Shown here piece by piece: positions 24,606-31,855 of a stretch of DNA of 42,378 bases. Every line of letters starts with the position of its first letter. The first letter of the stretch is position 1. The notes under the pieces are model-generated. The model was not told the DNA's origin. It saw nothing but the letters and a program-made list of their open reading frames with translations, and did no database searches. The stretch is from Pseudomonadota bacterium (lineage in GTDB: Bacteria; Pseudomonadota; Alphaproteobacteria; G022571365): assembly GCA_022571365.1 (NCBI GenBank), contig JACZXZ010000012.1, positions 1-42,378 of the forward strand. Reading direction: 5' to 3'. Position numbers and translations under genes: made by a program.

Positions 24606-25047
24606 TCAACCCGGGAGACAGGGGAATTGGGCGGACAACCGCCGATATTGTTGATATATACTGAAAAAAATGGTCGACAACAAGCTGGGAGCCCTATGGG
24701 GAGACTGATCCCCGGCTCATGGGGGATCGGATTCAGGCCGCCCTTCACTGGGAACTCGTCCCTGTGACTAAAAGCGTGCCGCACGGATGGCGACGGCCGG
24801 GAGGAGCGGCAGTCGCCCGACTGGCATGAAATCGAACGGACGGCGATGCGCTGGACTCGGATCTTGACCGAGGTGGCCAGACGCAAGACCGCTCCCGCGC
24901 GCCGCTTCGCCCTGGCGCCTCCCTTGGTCCCGTCTCGCCGGCGCGGCTGTCCGACGGCCGGGTTTGGAAGATTTGAAGGCTCAGTTGCCGGCAATCATGC
25001 AACCCTGGCGAACGGCACGCTGGCGACGGGGCTCCAGACGACCTGGA
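24606..25047. other. 440-bp intergenic region, no supported gene
   Basis: Open frames occur on both strands, but none combines a ribosome site, a plausible start and recognisable protein features. A plus-strand stretch near 24806-24910 (with DWHEIERTAMRWTRILTEVA) has protein-like composition and may be a decayed gene piece; the family was not recognised. An AT-rich patch at 24650-24675 probably carries the Crp-family gene's promoter. Confidence 0.35.
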
Positions 25048-25815
25048 TCAGCGCCTTACAATCAGACACGCTTCCTTTCGCTGTGTCAGCGCATCGCACA
25101 GCTTGCGCGCCGCTTCCATGTCGGGGATGGGACCGACCCGAAGCCGGTAGAAAACCCCCTTCGATCCGAGATCGGCCTGCTCGATCGAACTTGTTAGCTG
25201 GCCGAGCAGATCGCCGTGGGCCCGGCGCAGCCGCTGCCACTCGCGCTCGGCGGCTGCAGCCGATCTGACGGCGGTGAGTTGCAGTCTGTAGCGTCCCTCC
25301 GCGAGCCCGGCATCGTCGGGCTTGGCCGCGGCGACCGCCCCCGACGGTGCGGCGAGCGGCTCCCGCCGTTGCGCCGCTTCGCGTTGCGCCGCTTCGCGTT
25401 GCGCCGCAGTCATCAACCTTGTGAGGTTGTCGAGATTCGGGACGGCGAGATCGTTGTCCTGCGCGGTCGCAAGGCTGTACCAGAAATAGGCTTCCACATA
25501 ATCCTGCGGCACGCCTTTGCCGGTCTCGTACATCACGCCCAGATTGTTCTGGGCACCTGCGTGCCCCTGCTCGGCCGCTTTGCGATACCACTTCATCGCC
25601 TCGCCATCGTCCGCCGGCGCGCCCAGTCCTTTCTCGTACATGAAACCAAGGTTGAACTGGGCTTTCGCCTGACCCCGTTCGGCCAGCGCCATGAATTCGG
25701 CAAAGGCAGCGGCGTAGTCGCCGCGATTGTAGGCAGCGACACCGGCGTTGAAGTCAGCCCGCGCCGATAGCGCCAAACCGATGAACAGTACCGCGACCAA
25801 CGCAAGACGTTTCAT
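25048..25815 (-). CDS. Exported Sel1-repeat protein with SPOR-like C-terminus
   Basis: A 255-residue protein with a Sec signal (MKRLALVAVLFIGLALSARA). Residues 22-125 contain TPR/Sel1 repeats: FNAGVAAYNRGDYAAAFAEF, AKAQFNLGFMYEKGLGAPAD and AGAQNNLGVMYETGKGVPQD. An Ala/Gln/Arg linker with a duplicated QREAAQREAA follows, then a SPOR-like domain, YRLQLTAVRSAAAAEREWQR to YRLRVGPIPDMEAARKLCDA. SPOR domains bind denuded septal peptidoglycan, so a periplasmic cell-wall or division-linked role is plausible. Similar architectures are frequent in Alphaproteobacteria. No partner is evident next to it. The 254 bp upstream (25816-26069) show no supported gene. Confidence 0.82.
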   Translation of the reverse strand: MKRLALVAVLFIGLALSARADFNAGVAAYNRGDYAAAFAEFMALAERGQAKAQFNLGFMYEKGLGAPADDGEAMKWYRKAAEQGHAGAQNNLGVMYETGKGVPQDYVEAYFWYSLATAQDNDLAVPNLDNLTRLMTAAQREAAQREAAQRREPLAAPSGAVAAAKPDDAGLAEGRYRLQLTAVRSAAAAEREWQRLRRAHGDLLGQLTSSIEQADLGSKGVFYRLRVGPIPDMEAARKLCDALTQRKEACLIVRR

Positions 25816-26069
25816 GGCAGATGTGTCCGGCCGATATCCGGTGAGGCTAGCCCAGTGCGCCCGATGATACCAGTGAGCAGCGGCGACCGCCGGGGGACTC
25901 CATCAAGGCTTGACCATCGGCGCGGCCATGGGCGCGATCGAGCGCTGCTCCCGGACGGCGGTGCTGGCGTCGTCCATTTCGCGAACCGCCGCAAGACCGG
26001 TCCCGCCCGCTGCAACGCCGGTTAGGGACCGAGAGAGCCGCCGTCGGTTGCCATGGCGGGCCAGCGGGC

Positions 26070-26714
26070 TCAGCCTTCGAGGATCTCCCAACCCTGACGT
26101 CGGGCCACCCGAGCGAGGGTGCTGTCCGGGCAAACCGCGATCGGGCGGCCGACCTTCTCGAGCAGTGGCAGGTCGTAGCCGGAATCGGCGTAGACCACGC
26201 AATCGGCGAGTTCCGAGCCGAGGCCGGCGCATAGCTCCCGGGCACGGGCCAGCTTCTCCTCGGCGAATGGATGGGCGAGCGGCGGGTCGTCGGTGAAGCA
26301 CCGGCCGTTCTGGGCGCAGCGGGTGGCGCTCCACGTCTTTATGCCCACCGTCCGCGCCAGCGGCCGGGCGATGAAATCCGGTGTTCCGGTCAAGAGCGCG
26401 ATGGTGTCGCCCGCCGCGCGGTGGCTCTCCAAGCGCAGCAGCAGGGTTCGGCGGAGGCGACGCTTAACCTCGTCGCGTACGAACACTTCTGCCAGGCTCT
26501 CGATGTCCGCGGTCGGGAGCCCCGCGAGATAGGCTTTGTTTTTCTTGAAGCAATGCCGTCCGTAACGGGGGGCCCAGTGGAACTGGAACTTGAGCGCCGC
26601 AGCGAGCTGGGAGGGGCCAAGCTTGCCGTGGCGCAGCAGATAGGCGACGAACCGTCGCTCGCAGCTCCGGCCGGCCACGAGCGTGCCGTCCACGTCAACC
26701 AGGACGCACGCCAC
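26070..26714 (-). CDS. HAD-superfamily phosphatase (subclass IB)
   Basis: A 214-residue HAD-IB-type hydrolase. Motif I is VDVDGTL with nucleophile D7 and D9, motif II is ALLTGTPDF, motif III lies around HPFAEEKLARA, and motif IV is VVYADSGYDLPLLE. Relatives include phosphoserine phosphatase and the lipid phosphatase PgpC. It directly follows a CDP-alcohol phosphotransferase gene (adjacent bases), so it may dephosphorylate that enzyme's product or act on a lipid phosphate; this is inference. No membrane segment is obvious. Confidence 0.8.
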   Translation of the reverse strand: MACVLVDVDGTLVAGRSCERRFVAYLLRHGKLGPSQLAAALKFQFHWAPRYGRHCFKKNKAYLAGLPTADIESLAEVFVRDEVKRRLRRTLLLRLESHRAAGDTIALLTGTPDFIARPLARTVGIKTWSATRCAQNGRCFTDDPPLAHPFAEEKLARARELCAGLGSELADCVVYADSGYDLPLLEKVGRPIAVCPDSTLARVARRQGWEILEG

Positions 26715-27347
26715 CTAGCGTGCTTCTCGCATCGGCTTGGGTTTGGCCAGGATGCCCTCGGCGGTGAGATATTCGACGACGACCGGGACGCCGCGCACCA
26801 GACACAGCACGACTGCGGCAAAGATCAATATGTCGGCGGCGGCCATCGCCACCGTGGCGTAGGAGGACCAGAATTCAGGATAGAGCGCCGGCCACGGCTG
26901 GATCAGGAACAGCCAGCCAAAGGTCACCAGCTTGACCGCGCCGTAAAAGCCGCGCATGAACCGTCCGGCGACCAGAAAGCGGCCCCATCGCGTGCGCATC
27001 ATGCCGAACGCCGTCTCGCCTTGGGACACGGCGCGGAAGCGGATCGAATCGACGACCACGGCGCGGGTGATGAACACGATGGCGACCCACAGCGGCACCA
27101 GACTCAAATAGGCCAGCACGATCCACAGCACGTTTTCGACCACCCGGTCGACCACGATGTCGAAGATCGATCCGAAAGCGGAGGCCTCGCCTCGCCGCCG
27201 GGCGACGTAGCCGTCTATGCCGTCGAGCGCAATGATGAGCACCAACAGAGGCGCGTCGACGAGCTGCCATGCCGGCGGCGCCTGTACGGCCAGGGCCACC
27301 AGGACGAACAGCAGCAGAAAGCGCGACAAAGTGATGAGATTCGCCAT
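26715..27347 (-). CDS. CDP-alcohol phosphatidyltransferase-family protein
   Basis: A 210-residue membrane enzyme with the signature DGIDGYVARR, then GSIFDIVVDRVVENV, matching the D-x2-DG-x2-AR-x8-G-x3-D-x3-D motif that binds metal and the CDP group. About six membrane helices are expected. The family makes phospholipids by exchanging CMP for an alcohol; substrates include glycerol phosphate, serine, inositol phosphate and choline. The pairing with a HAD phosphatase would suit a phosphatidylglycerol-phosphate or similar two-step route, but the specificity is not readable. Confidence 0.82.
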   Translation of the reverse strand: MANLITLSRFLLLFVLVALAVQAPPAWQLVDAPLLVLIIALDGIDGYVARRRGEASAFGSIFDIVVDRVVENVLWIVLAYLSLVPLWVAIVFITRAVVVDSIRFRAVSQGETAFGMMRTRWGRFLVAGRFMRGFYGAVKLVTFGWLFLIQPWPALYPEFWSSYATVAMAAADILIFAAVVLCLVRGVPVVVEYLTAEGILAKPKPMREAR

Positions 27348-27544
27348 GCCTCGCCAGCTTACTTGCCGATAGGTCAGGCTGCGTTTCGATTATGACATGG
27401 AGTTGCCCCTTCGGGCAACCGTGAGCCTGTTGTCCCCCTGGGAAGCTTGCGGTTCCTCGCCGGCCCAGGATCGGGGGGAGTGCGTGGGCGCGCCACGGGA
27501 AATTCCGGCCATCGCCCCATTCGGGGGCGGCGGGCTCGGCCGGG

Positions 27545-27558
27545 TTGATCTATGTCAA
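27545..27558 (+). promoter_or_regulatory. FNR/NnrR-type box
   Basis: TTGATCTATGTCAA fits the FNR consensus TTGAT-N4-ATCAA with one mismatch and the broader TTG-N8-CAA used by NnrR/DNR-type NO regulators. It is centred about 104 bp before the CuA-protein ATG and about 58 bp before the start site implied by the -10 at 27598-27603, near a class I activator position. Confidence 0.6.
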
Positions 27559-27597
27559 TGCCAAACTTCCTCGGCGTGATTACCCTCAACATAATTA

Positions 27598-27603
27598 TAT
27601 AAT
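27598..27603 (+). promoter_or_regulatory. Consensus -10 hexamer TATAAT
   Basis: TATAAT in an unusually AT-rich patch (27588-27620) of this GC-rich window, 53 bp before the CuA-protein start. No good -35 hexamer stands 17 bp upstream, which fits an activator-dependent promoter. Confidence 0.5.
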
Positions 27604-27655
27604 TTAATCAGTGCATTAATCGGCTTTCGGTGCCGGGACACAGGAGAAAAAGCTG

Positions 27656-28315
27656 ATGGCGGAAAAGCCCGACTTCGATGGAAAGCATGTCACGACTCGA
27701 CGGGGTTTCGTGACTGTTCTCGGCTTTGGCGTGGTGAGCCTGTACGGCTTGTGGGCAGCCTACGGGGCCGCGCCGACCAGCCTGGCATTCATGTCAGGCG
27801 CGGAAGGCGGGGGTATGAAAGGCATGGGCCACGGCGGCGAAGGGGGCATGTCGCCCGAGGAGTTCAATCGTCTGGCCGACGCGTTCTTTGAAGCCAACAC
27901 GCTTCCCGACGGGAGTGTGAGACCGGCCCGCCGTGAGGTCGCGGGTGTCTCGGCCGAGGCCCGCGAACATGGCGCCGCTATGCCGGGCATGTCCATGTCC
28001 GAGGAGGACGAGCACGGGGACGAGCACGAGGACGAGCCGGTCATCGTCTACGTGAGGGCCTCGAGGTACGGTTATGAGCCCGACGTGCTGCGGCTGGAGC
28101 CCGACGTCCCTTACAAATTCAGGATCATGGCCGTCGACGCGGACCACGGGGCCTCGATCAATTTCCGAATGGGGAGCCGCATGATCCGCTGCCGGGCGAG
28201 AACGCTGACCGAAGCGATCCTGATGTTCACCGCGCCCGGCGAGTACCTGTCCTACTGCACGGTCTATTGCGGTGAGGGCCACGACCAGATGATGGCCAAG
28301 ATCGTCGTGGCATAG
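27656..28315 (+). CDS. CuA-domain protein, oxidase subunit II type, with Tat-like signal
   Basis: A 219-residue protein ending in a cupredoxin domain with a complete CuA site: H164, C201, C205, H209 and M212 (YCTVYCGEGHDQM). The family delivers electrons to heme-copper oxidases. The N-terminus reads TTRRGFVTVLGFG followed by a hydrophobic stretch, a twin-arginine motif rather than the usual plain anchor. Between them is a Met/His/Gly-rich segment (residues 46-65 and 105-124, including MPGMSMSEEDEHGDEHEDE) that could bind copper. AGGAG precedes the ATG. It is followed after 20 bp by the subunit I homologue. The window has no subunit III. Confidence 0.88.
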   Translation: MAEKPDFDGKHVTTRRGFVTVLGFGVVSLYGLWAAYGAAPTSLAFMSGAEGGGMKGMGHGGEGGMSPEEFNRLADAFFEANTLPDGSVRPARREVAGVSAEAREHGAAMPGMSMSEEDEHGDEHEDEPVIVYVRASRYGYEPDVLRLEPDVPYKFRIMAVDADHGASINFRMGSRMIRCRARTLTEAILMFTAPGEYLSYCTVYCGEGHDQMMAKIVVA

Positions 28316-28335
28316 CCGCCAGGCAGAAGCGAGCC

Positions 28336-30003
28336 ATGGCTGCGAGCAAGCTGGTCGAAGGCCTGAAACGCCTGCCTGGCGGCGACAGGGCCTTGCTCAA
28401 GGGCTTTGTCGGTATGGCCGTGCTGGCCCTCGGGCTCGGTCTTGTGTACGGCGCGGTGACCGCCTTCGCCCGCGCCGGCTTCATCACTCTGGAGCCTGAT
28501 GTCGCCTATCCGATATTGACCCTCCACGGGGTCACGGCCTTCTTCTACTGGCTGTATTTTATCCAAGCGGGCTTGGTGCTCATTCTGGTCGCCACCTACA
28601 CGGCAGGTGTCGAGAGGCTGGTGTGGAGTCCGCTGGCGTGGCTCGGTCTTGGCCTCATGGTCGCCGGATTTGGCCTGAGCGAGCTGATGCCCATCTTGGG
28701 CGCGGTCATGTTGTACGACGGCCAGCCGGAGCTGATCGGCTACGAGATGACGAAGGGCGGCTTCTTCTATCTCGGCTACCTCCTTCTCAGCCTGGGGCTG
28801 TTCCTGGTCGGCGTATCGAGCATCTCCACCGCCCTCAAACCACGGTTCGAAGGGAAGGTCCAGACCTGGTCAGCGATCAGCTTCGCCAGCGTCGCCTGGG
28901 CTGGGCTGCTCATGGTGAGTGCCGTGGCCGCGATTAATGCCTTTCTGCCGGCGGCCTTGTGGGCGTTCGGTCTGGGACCGGCGCCTTCAGCCTATGCGAT
29001 GAGCTGGAGCGTCCTGTTCCACAACGTCCATTACCTGCCCCTGATGGCTACGGTGCTGCTGTGGTACGTGCTGGTGGAGGAGATGGTCGGCGTCAAGTCG
29101 ATCTTCGGGGAACGGTTTTCAAAGATCGTCTTCTGCCTCTATCTGATCTTCGTGCCGCCGACGTCCCTGTACCACATGTTCCTGGAACCCGGGCTCTCCG
29201 ACGCGGTCAAGGTCCTGGGGTCGTTGTTGTCGCTATTCATCGGCGTTCCCACTGTGCTCGTCTTTTTGATCATCGTCGCTTCCCTGGAGGCGCATGCCAG
29301 GGCCCACGGGGGCCGCGGCTTGTTTGGCTGGGTGCGCATGCTGCCCTGGCGCAATCCAGCGATGGCGGCGATCGGCATGGCGGTGGTCAATCTTGCCCTC
29401 GGCGGCGCCTTTTCCTTCGTGTTGATCCAGGAAAAGCTCGCGCCGCTCTTGAGCGACACCTTCTTCGTGCCGGGCTACTTCCACTTCCTTACGCTCGGCA
29501 CGGTGACACTCACCTTTATCGCGATGTTGATGTACGTAATCCCAGGCCTGACGGGCCGTCCGCTGTGGAACCCCTCGCTTCTCGCGAAGCTGCCGTACGT
29601 GACGACCTTCGGCCTGCTGATCTTCGGCGGCGCCGGCCTCACCGCCGGCTATCTGGGGGTGCCGCGGCGCCTGTTCGACGTGAGCTATGGAGGCCAGGCG
29701 CCGGAGATATGGGGGACGCTGATGTTCGTCGTCGGCATTGGCGCGGTGTTCATGACAGTCGCGCTGGCCCTTTACGTCTTCGGCCTGGTCAGGACCCTGT
29801 TCGAGCGGGTGAGCGAGGCCGGGGCAGAGACGACCAACCTCGCGGTAGTGTCGTGGGGCGGGATCGCCGTCGGCCGGCAGGCCGCGTGGGTCGGTCCGCT
29901 TTCCGTGCTCGTCCTCATCGCCTGCATGTACGTGTTCACCGCCCTGGGCTTCGAGCTGATGCAGAGCCTGCCAGTCAGCGTGACCGGCGGACATGGTGAC
30001 TAG
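28336..30003 (+). CDS. Heme-copper oxidase subunit I homologue with altered active site
   Basis: A 555-residue, roughly 13-helix protein clearly related along its length to B-family (ba3-type) subunit I: TLHGV with H64, SLEAHARAHGGRGLFGW, LPWRNPA, FVPGYFHFLTLG, VIPGLTGRP and GVPRRLFD. By hand alignment to Thermus ba3, the low-spin heme ligands are kept (H64, H383), one CuB ligand and the cross-linked tyrosine position are kept (H229, Y233), and the second CuB histidine is H280. The first histidine of the HH pair is Y279, and the proximal ligand of the high-spin heme is Y381 (PGYFHF for PGHFH). It may be a non-oxidase electron-transfer or gas-reacting enzyme. It is annotated from homology; activity is unknown. 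Confidence 0.85.
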   Translation: MAASKLVEGLKRLPGGDRALLKGFVGMAVLALGLGLVYGAVTAFARAGFITLEPDVAYPILTLHGVTAFFYWLYFIQAGLVLILVATYTAGVERLVWSPLAWLGLGLMVAGFGLSELMPILGAVMLYDGQPELIGYEMTKGGFFYLGYLLLSLGLFLVGVSSISTALKPRFEGKVQTWSAISFASVAWAGLLMVSAVAAINAFLPAALWAFGLGPAPSAYAMSWSVLFHNVHYLPLMATVLLWYVLVEEMVGVKSIFGERFSKIVFCLYLIFVPPTSLYHMFLEPGLSDAVKVLGSLLSLFIGVPTVLVFLIIVASLEAHARAHGGRGLFGWVRMLPWRNPAMAAIGMAVVNLALGGAFSFVLIQEKLAPLLSDTFFVPGYFHFLTLGTVTLTFIAMLMYVIPGLTGRPLWNPSLLAKLPYVTTFGLLIFGGAGLTAGYLGVPRRLFDVSYGGQAPEIWGTLMFVVGIGAVFMTVALALYVFGLVRTLFERVSEAGAETTNLAVVSWGGIAVGRQAAWVGPLSVLVLIACMYVFTALGFELMQSLPVSVTGGHGD

Positions 30004-30024
30004 ATCCGATATGAAAGATAGGCC

Positions 30025-30240
30025 ATGAAAGAAGACGTCTGGTTGATCGCGACCGTGTTCGTCGTCTGGGCCGTCCTGTCAATCATGTATTTCACGATTC
30101 CCATGATCTACATGCCGACCACCGGGCGCGTGTGGGCGCTGGGAGCGCTGCTTTTTCTAGTGCTGGCGGTTGTGGTCGCTATCGGGGAAAGCAGGGGTCG
30201 GACCAAACATCACGTGAACGATCCTCCCACCTTCTCCTAG
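30025..30240 (+). CDS. Small membrane protein of the oxidase-like cluster
   Basis: A 71-residue protein with two hydrophobic helices (about 6-28 and 38-57) and a polar C-terminus (GESRGRTKHHVNDPPTFS). It starts 21 bp after the subunit I homologue on the same strand, so it is probably a small accessory subunit, similar in size and place to subunit IIa of ba3 oxidases, though sequence similarity could not be judged. ATAGG stands before the ATG. Confidence 0.7.
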   Translation: MKEDVWLIATVFVVWAVLSIMYFTIPMIYMPTTGRVWALGALLFLVLAVVVAIGESRGRTKHHVNDPPTFS

Positions 30241-30259
30241 GCTCCCTCCTAGTCTCCCA

Positions 30260-30280
30260 GGCGGCCGCGTCGTGGCCGCC
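30260..30280 (+). terminator. GC-rich hairpin after the oxidase-like operon
   Basis: GGCGGCC and GGCCGCC form a perfect 7-bp stem with a 7-base loop, 20 bp after the small membrane gene. No T-run follows. It may separate the oxidase-like genes from the outer-membrane-protein gene. The rest of 30241-30440 holds no gene. Confidence 0.45.
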
Positions 30281-30440
30281 CCTGGCGAGCTGGGTCACAG
30301 CCTCAAGGAGGGTGACTTGCTTCGGCCTTTCTCGAGGTCCGGCGAAAACGTGGCCGCCACTCCTCATGGGGCGCGCTCCGGAGCACGTACCACGAAGGGA
30401 TCAGCGGGTACTATTCAGTGAGTACTGTAAGGAGGTCAAA

Positions 30441-31493
30441 TTGAAGCGGGTCCGACTGGGAGTGGCAGCCTGCCTTATGATGCTTGGGGTCAGCGGCGCG
30501 GCCAGTGCCCAAGACCCCGAGGGCATGACTGATGGCATGACTATGGAAATGGGCGGTGGCGGCATGCATCTCAGACCTGATGGGCGCGCGCCAATCGGCG
30601 TGATGGGCGACCACGTGCCCATGGAGGGGGCGTGGAGCATCACCTATCAATTCATGCGTATGGCGATGGACGATAATCGGTCCGGGACCGACACGCTCTC
30701 CGACGCGGAAGTCCTGACGGACTTCTCGATCGCACCCACCCGTATGACAATGGACATGCACATGGCGTCCGTTATGTACGGTTGGAGCAAGAGTCTCTCG
30801 TTCATGGCCATGGTGCCATACTACGATAAGGAGATGGACCACATAAACCGGGCCGGCGTGCGCTTTACAACGAAGTCCAAGGGCGTCGGCGACGTCGCGC
30901 TGAAGGGCGTCTATGGACTTTACCAGAGGCAAGATCACAACGTCTTGCTCAACGCGGGCGTCAGCCTGCCGACAGGATCGATTGACAAGAAGGACGATAC
31001 GCCCGCAGGCCTAAATCAACAACTTCCCTACCCGATGCAGATCGGTTCCGGGACGTTCGACCTGCTACCAGGTCTTACCTATCGCGGTCACACGAGTGAT
31101 TTCTCCTGGGGTGGACAGATTGGCGCCACCATTCGGCTCGGCAGGAATGACAACAGTTATGCCTTGGGCAATCGCTACCGCACGACCACCTGGGGGGCGC
31201 GTAAGTGGGCCGACTGGATTAGCACGTCACTGCGTGTCGCTGCCGAGGTGGTAGACAATGTCGATGGCGCCGATCCGTTGTTGAATCCGGCGAGCGTGCC
31301 GACGGCGGATCCCGACCGGCGAGGCGGCACGCGTGTCGATATCCTGGGCGGCGTAAACTTGATTGGCACGGCGGGCGTGGCAAGGGGCCAGCGCCTGTTT
31401 ATCGAGTTCGGCATTCCCATCTATCAAAACCTGGATGGACCGCAGCTCGAAACCGATTGGCTGTTGACCGTTGGTTTGCAATTCAGGTTCTGA
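30441..31493 (+). CDS. Met-rich outer-membrane-type protein (phenol-degradation "transporter" family), TTG start
   Basis: A 350-residue protein with a Sec signal (LKRVRLGVAACLMMLGVSGA, cleaved after ASAQ). The mature N-terminus is Met/Gly-rich (MTDGMTMEMGGGGMHL), then GVMGDHVPMEGAWSITYQFM and TRMTMDMHMASVMYG. The remainder has alternating beta strands and ends in a terminal aromatic (LQFRF), typical of an outer-membrane beta barrel; the layout resembles proteins annotated "transporter" or "meta-pathway of phenol degradation" that often accompany copper-redox genes. The start is TTG at 30441, with a perfect AAGGAGG five bases before it; no ATG fits. Its place after the CuA/oxidase genes suggests a copper-linked role (inference). 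Confidence 0.8.
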   Translation: MKRVRLGVAACLMMLGVSGAASAQDPEGMTDGMTMEMGGGGMHLRPDGRAPIGVMGDHVPMEGAWSITYQFMRMAMDDNRSGTDTLSDAEVLTDFSIAPTRMTMDMHMASVMYGWSKSLSFMAMVPYYDKEMDHINRAGVRFTTKSKGVGDVALKGVYGLYQRQDHNVLLNAGVSLPTGSIDKKDDTPAGLNQQLPYPMQIGSGTFDLLPGLTYRGHTSDFSWGGQIGATIRLGRNDNSYALGNRYRTTTWGARKWADWISTSLRVAAEVVDNVDGADPLLNPASVPTADPDRRGGTRVDILGGVNLIGTAGVARGQRLFIEFGIPIYQNLDGPQLETDWLLTVGLQFRF

Positions 31494-31618
31494 GGCGCTG
31501 CGTTGCCCGTCATTCGGTCAATGGCGTGGGCGGACACCGGGCCAGGAATCTGGACGCACACACGATGGAGCCCGTGCATGAATCCGTTCGATTTCGCCGC
31601 TAGACTGCGAAGTCGCCG

Positions 31619-31846
31619 ATGACGACGAAGGTGCTGGACCTCAAGGGACTCAAGTGCCCGCTGCCGGTGCTGAAGGCGCGCCGCACCATGAAGGAGCTCG
31701 CGGGCGGGGATATCCTTCAGGTGCTGGCCACCGATCCGGGCGCGGTCCAGGACTTCCAGGCCTATTGCGAGGCCACGGGCGACACGCTCTTGGAATGGGG
31801 CGAGGCGGACGGCGTCTTCACTTTCCGGATCAGGAAGTCGGCCTGA
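31619..31846 (+). CDS. tusA: TusA-family sulfur carrier
   Basis: A 75-residue TusA-like protein. The conserved KCPLPVLKARR motif holds the persulfide-carrying cysteine (C13), followed by MKELAGGDILQVLATDPGAV and a C-terminal strand. The family carries sulfur from cysteine desulfurases to tRNA thiolation, molybdenum cofactor assembly or sulfur oxidation enzymes. No partner genes lie nearby, so the pathway is open. It converges with the RND permease gene with nine bases between stops. Confidence 0.9.
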   Translation: MTTKVLDLKGLKCPLPVLKARRTMKELAGGDILQVLATDPGAVQDFQAYCEATGDTLLEWGEADGVFTFRIRKSA

Positions 31847-31855
31847 GCCCGCGGC

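Noticed and set aside
24806-25268. Plus-strand gene between the Crp-family and Sel1 genes
   Set aside because: The frame runs antisense into the well-supported Sel1/SPOR gene and has no ribosome site; only a possible remnant is noted.
28336-30003. Ordinary terminal oxidase (ba3) annotation
   Set aside because: Overall similarity is clear but the key His positions read Tyr, so a plain oxidase label would be misleading.
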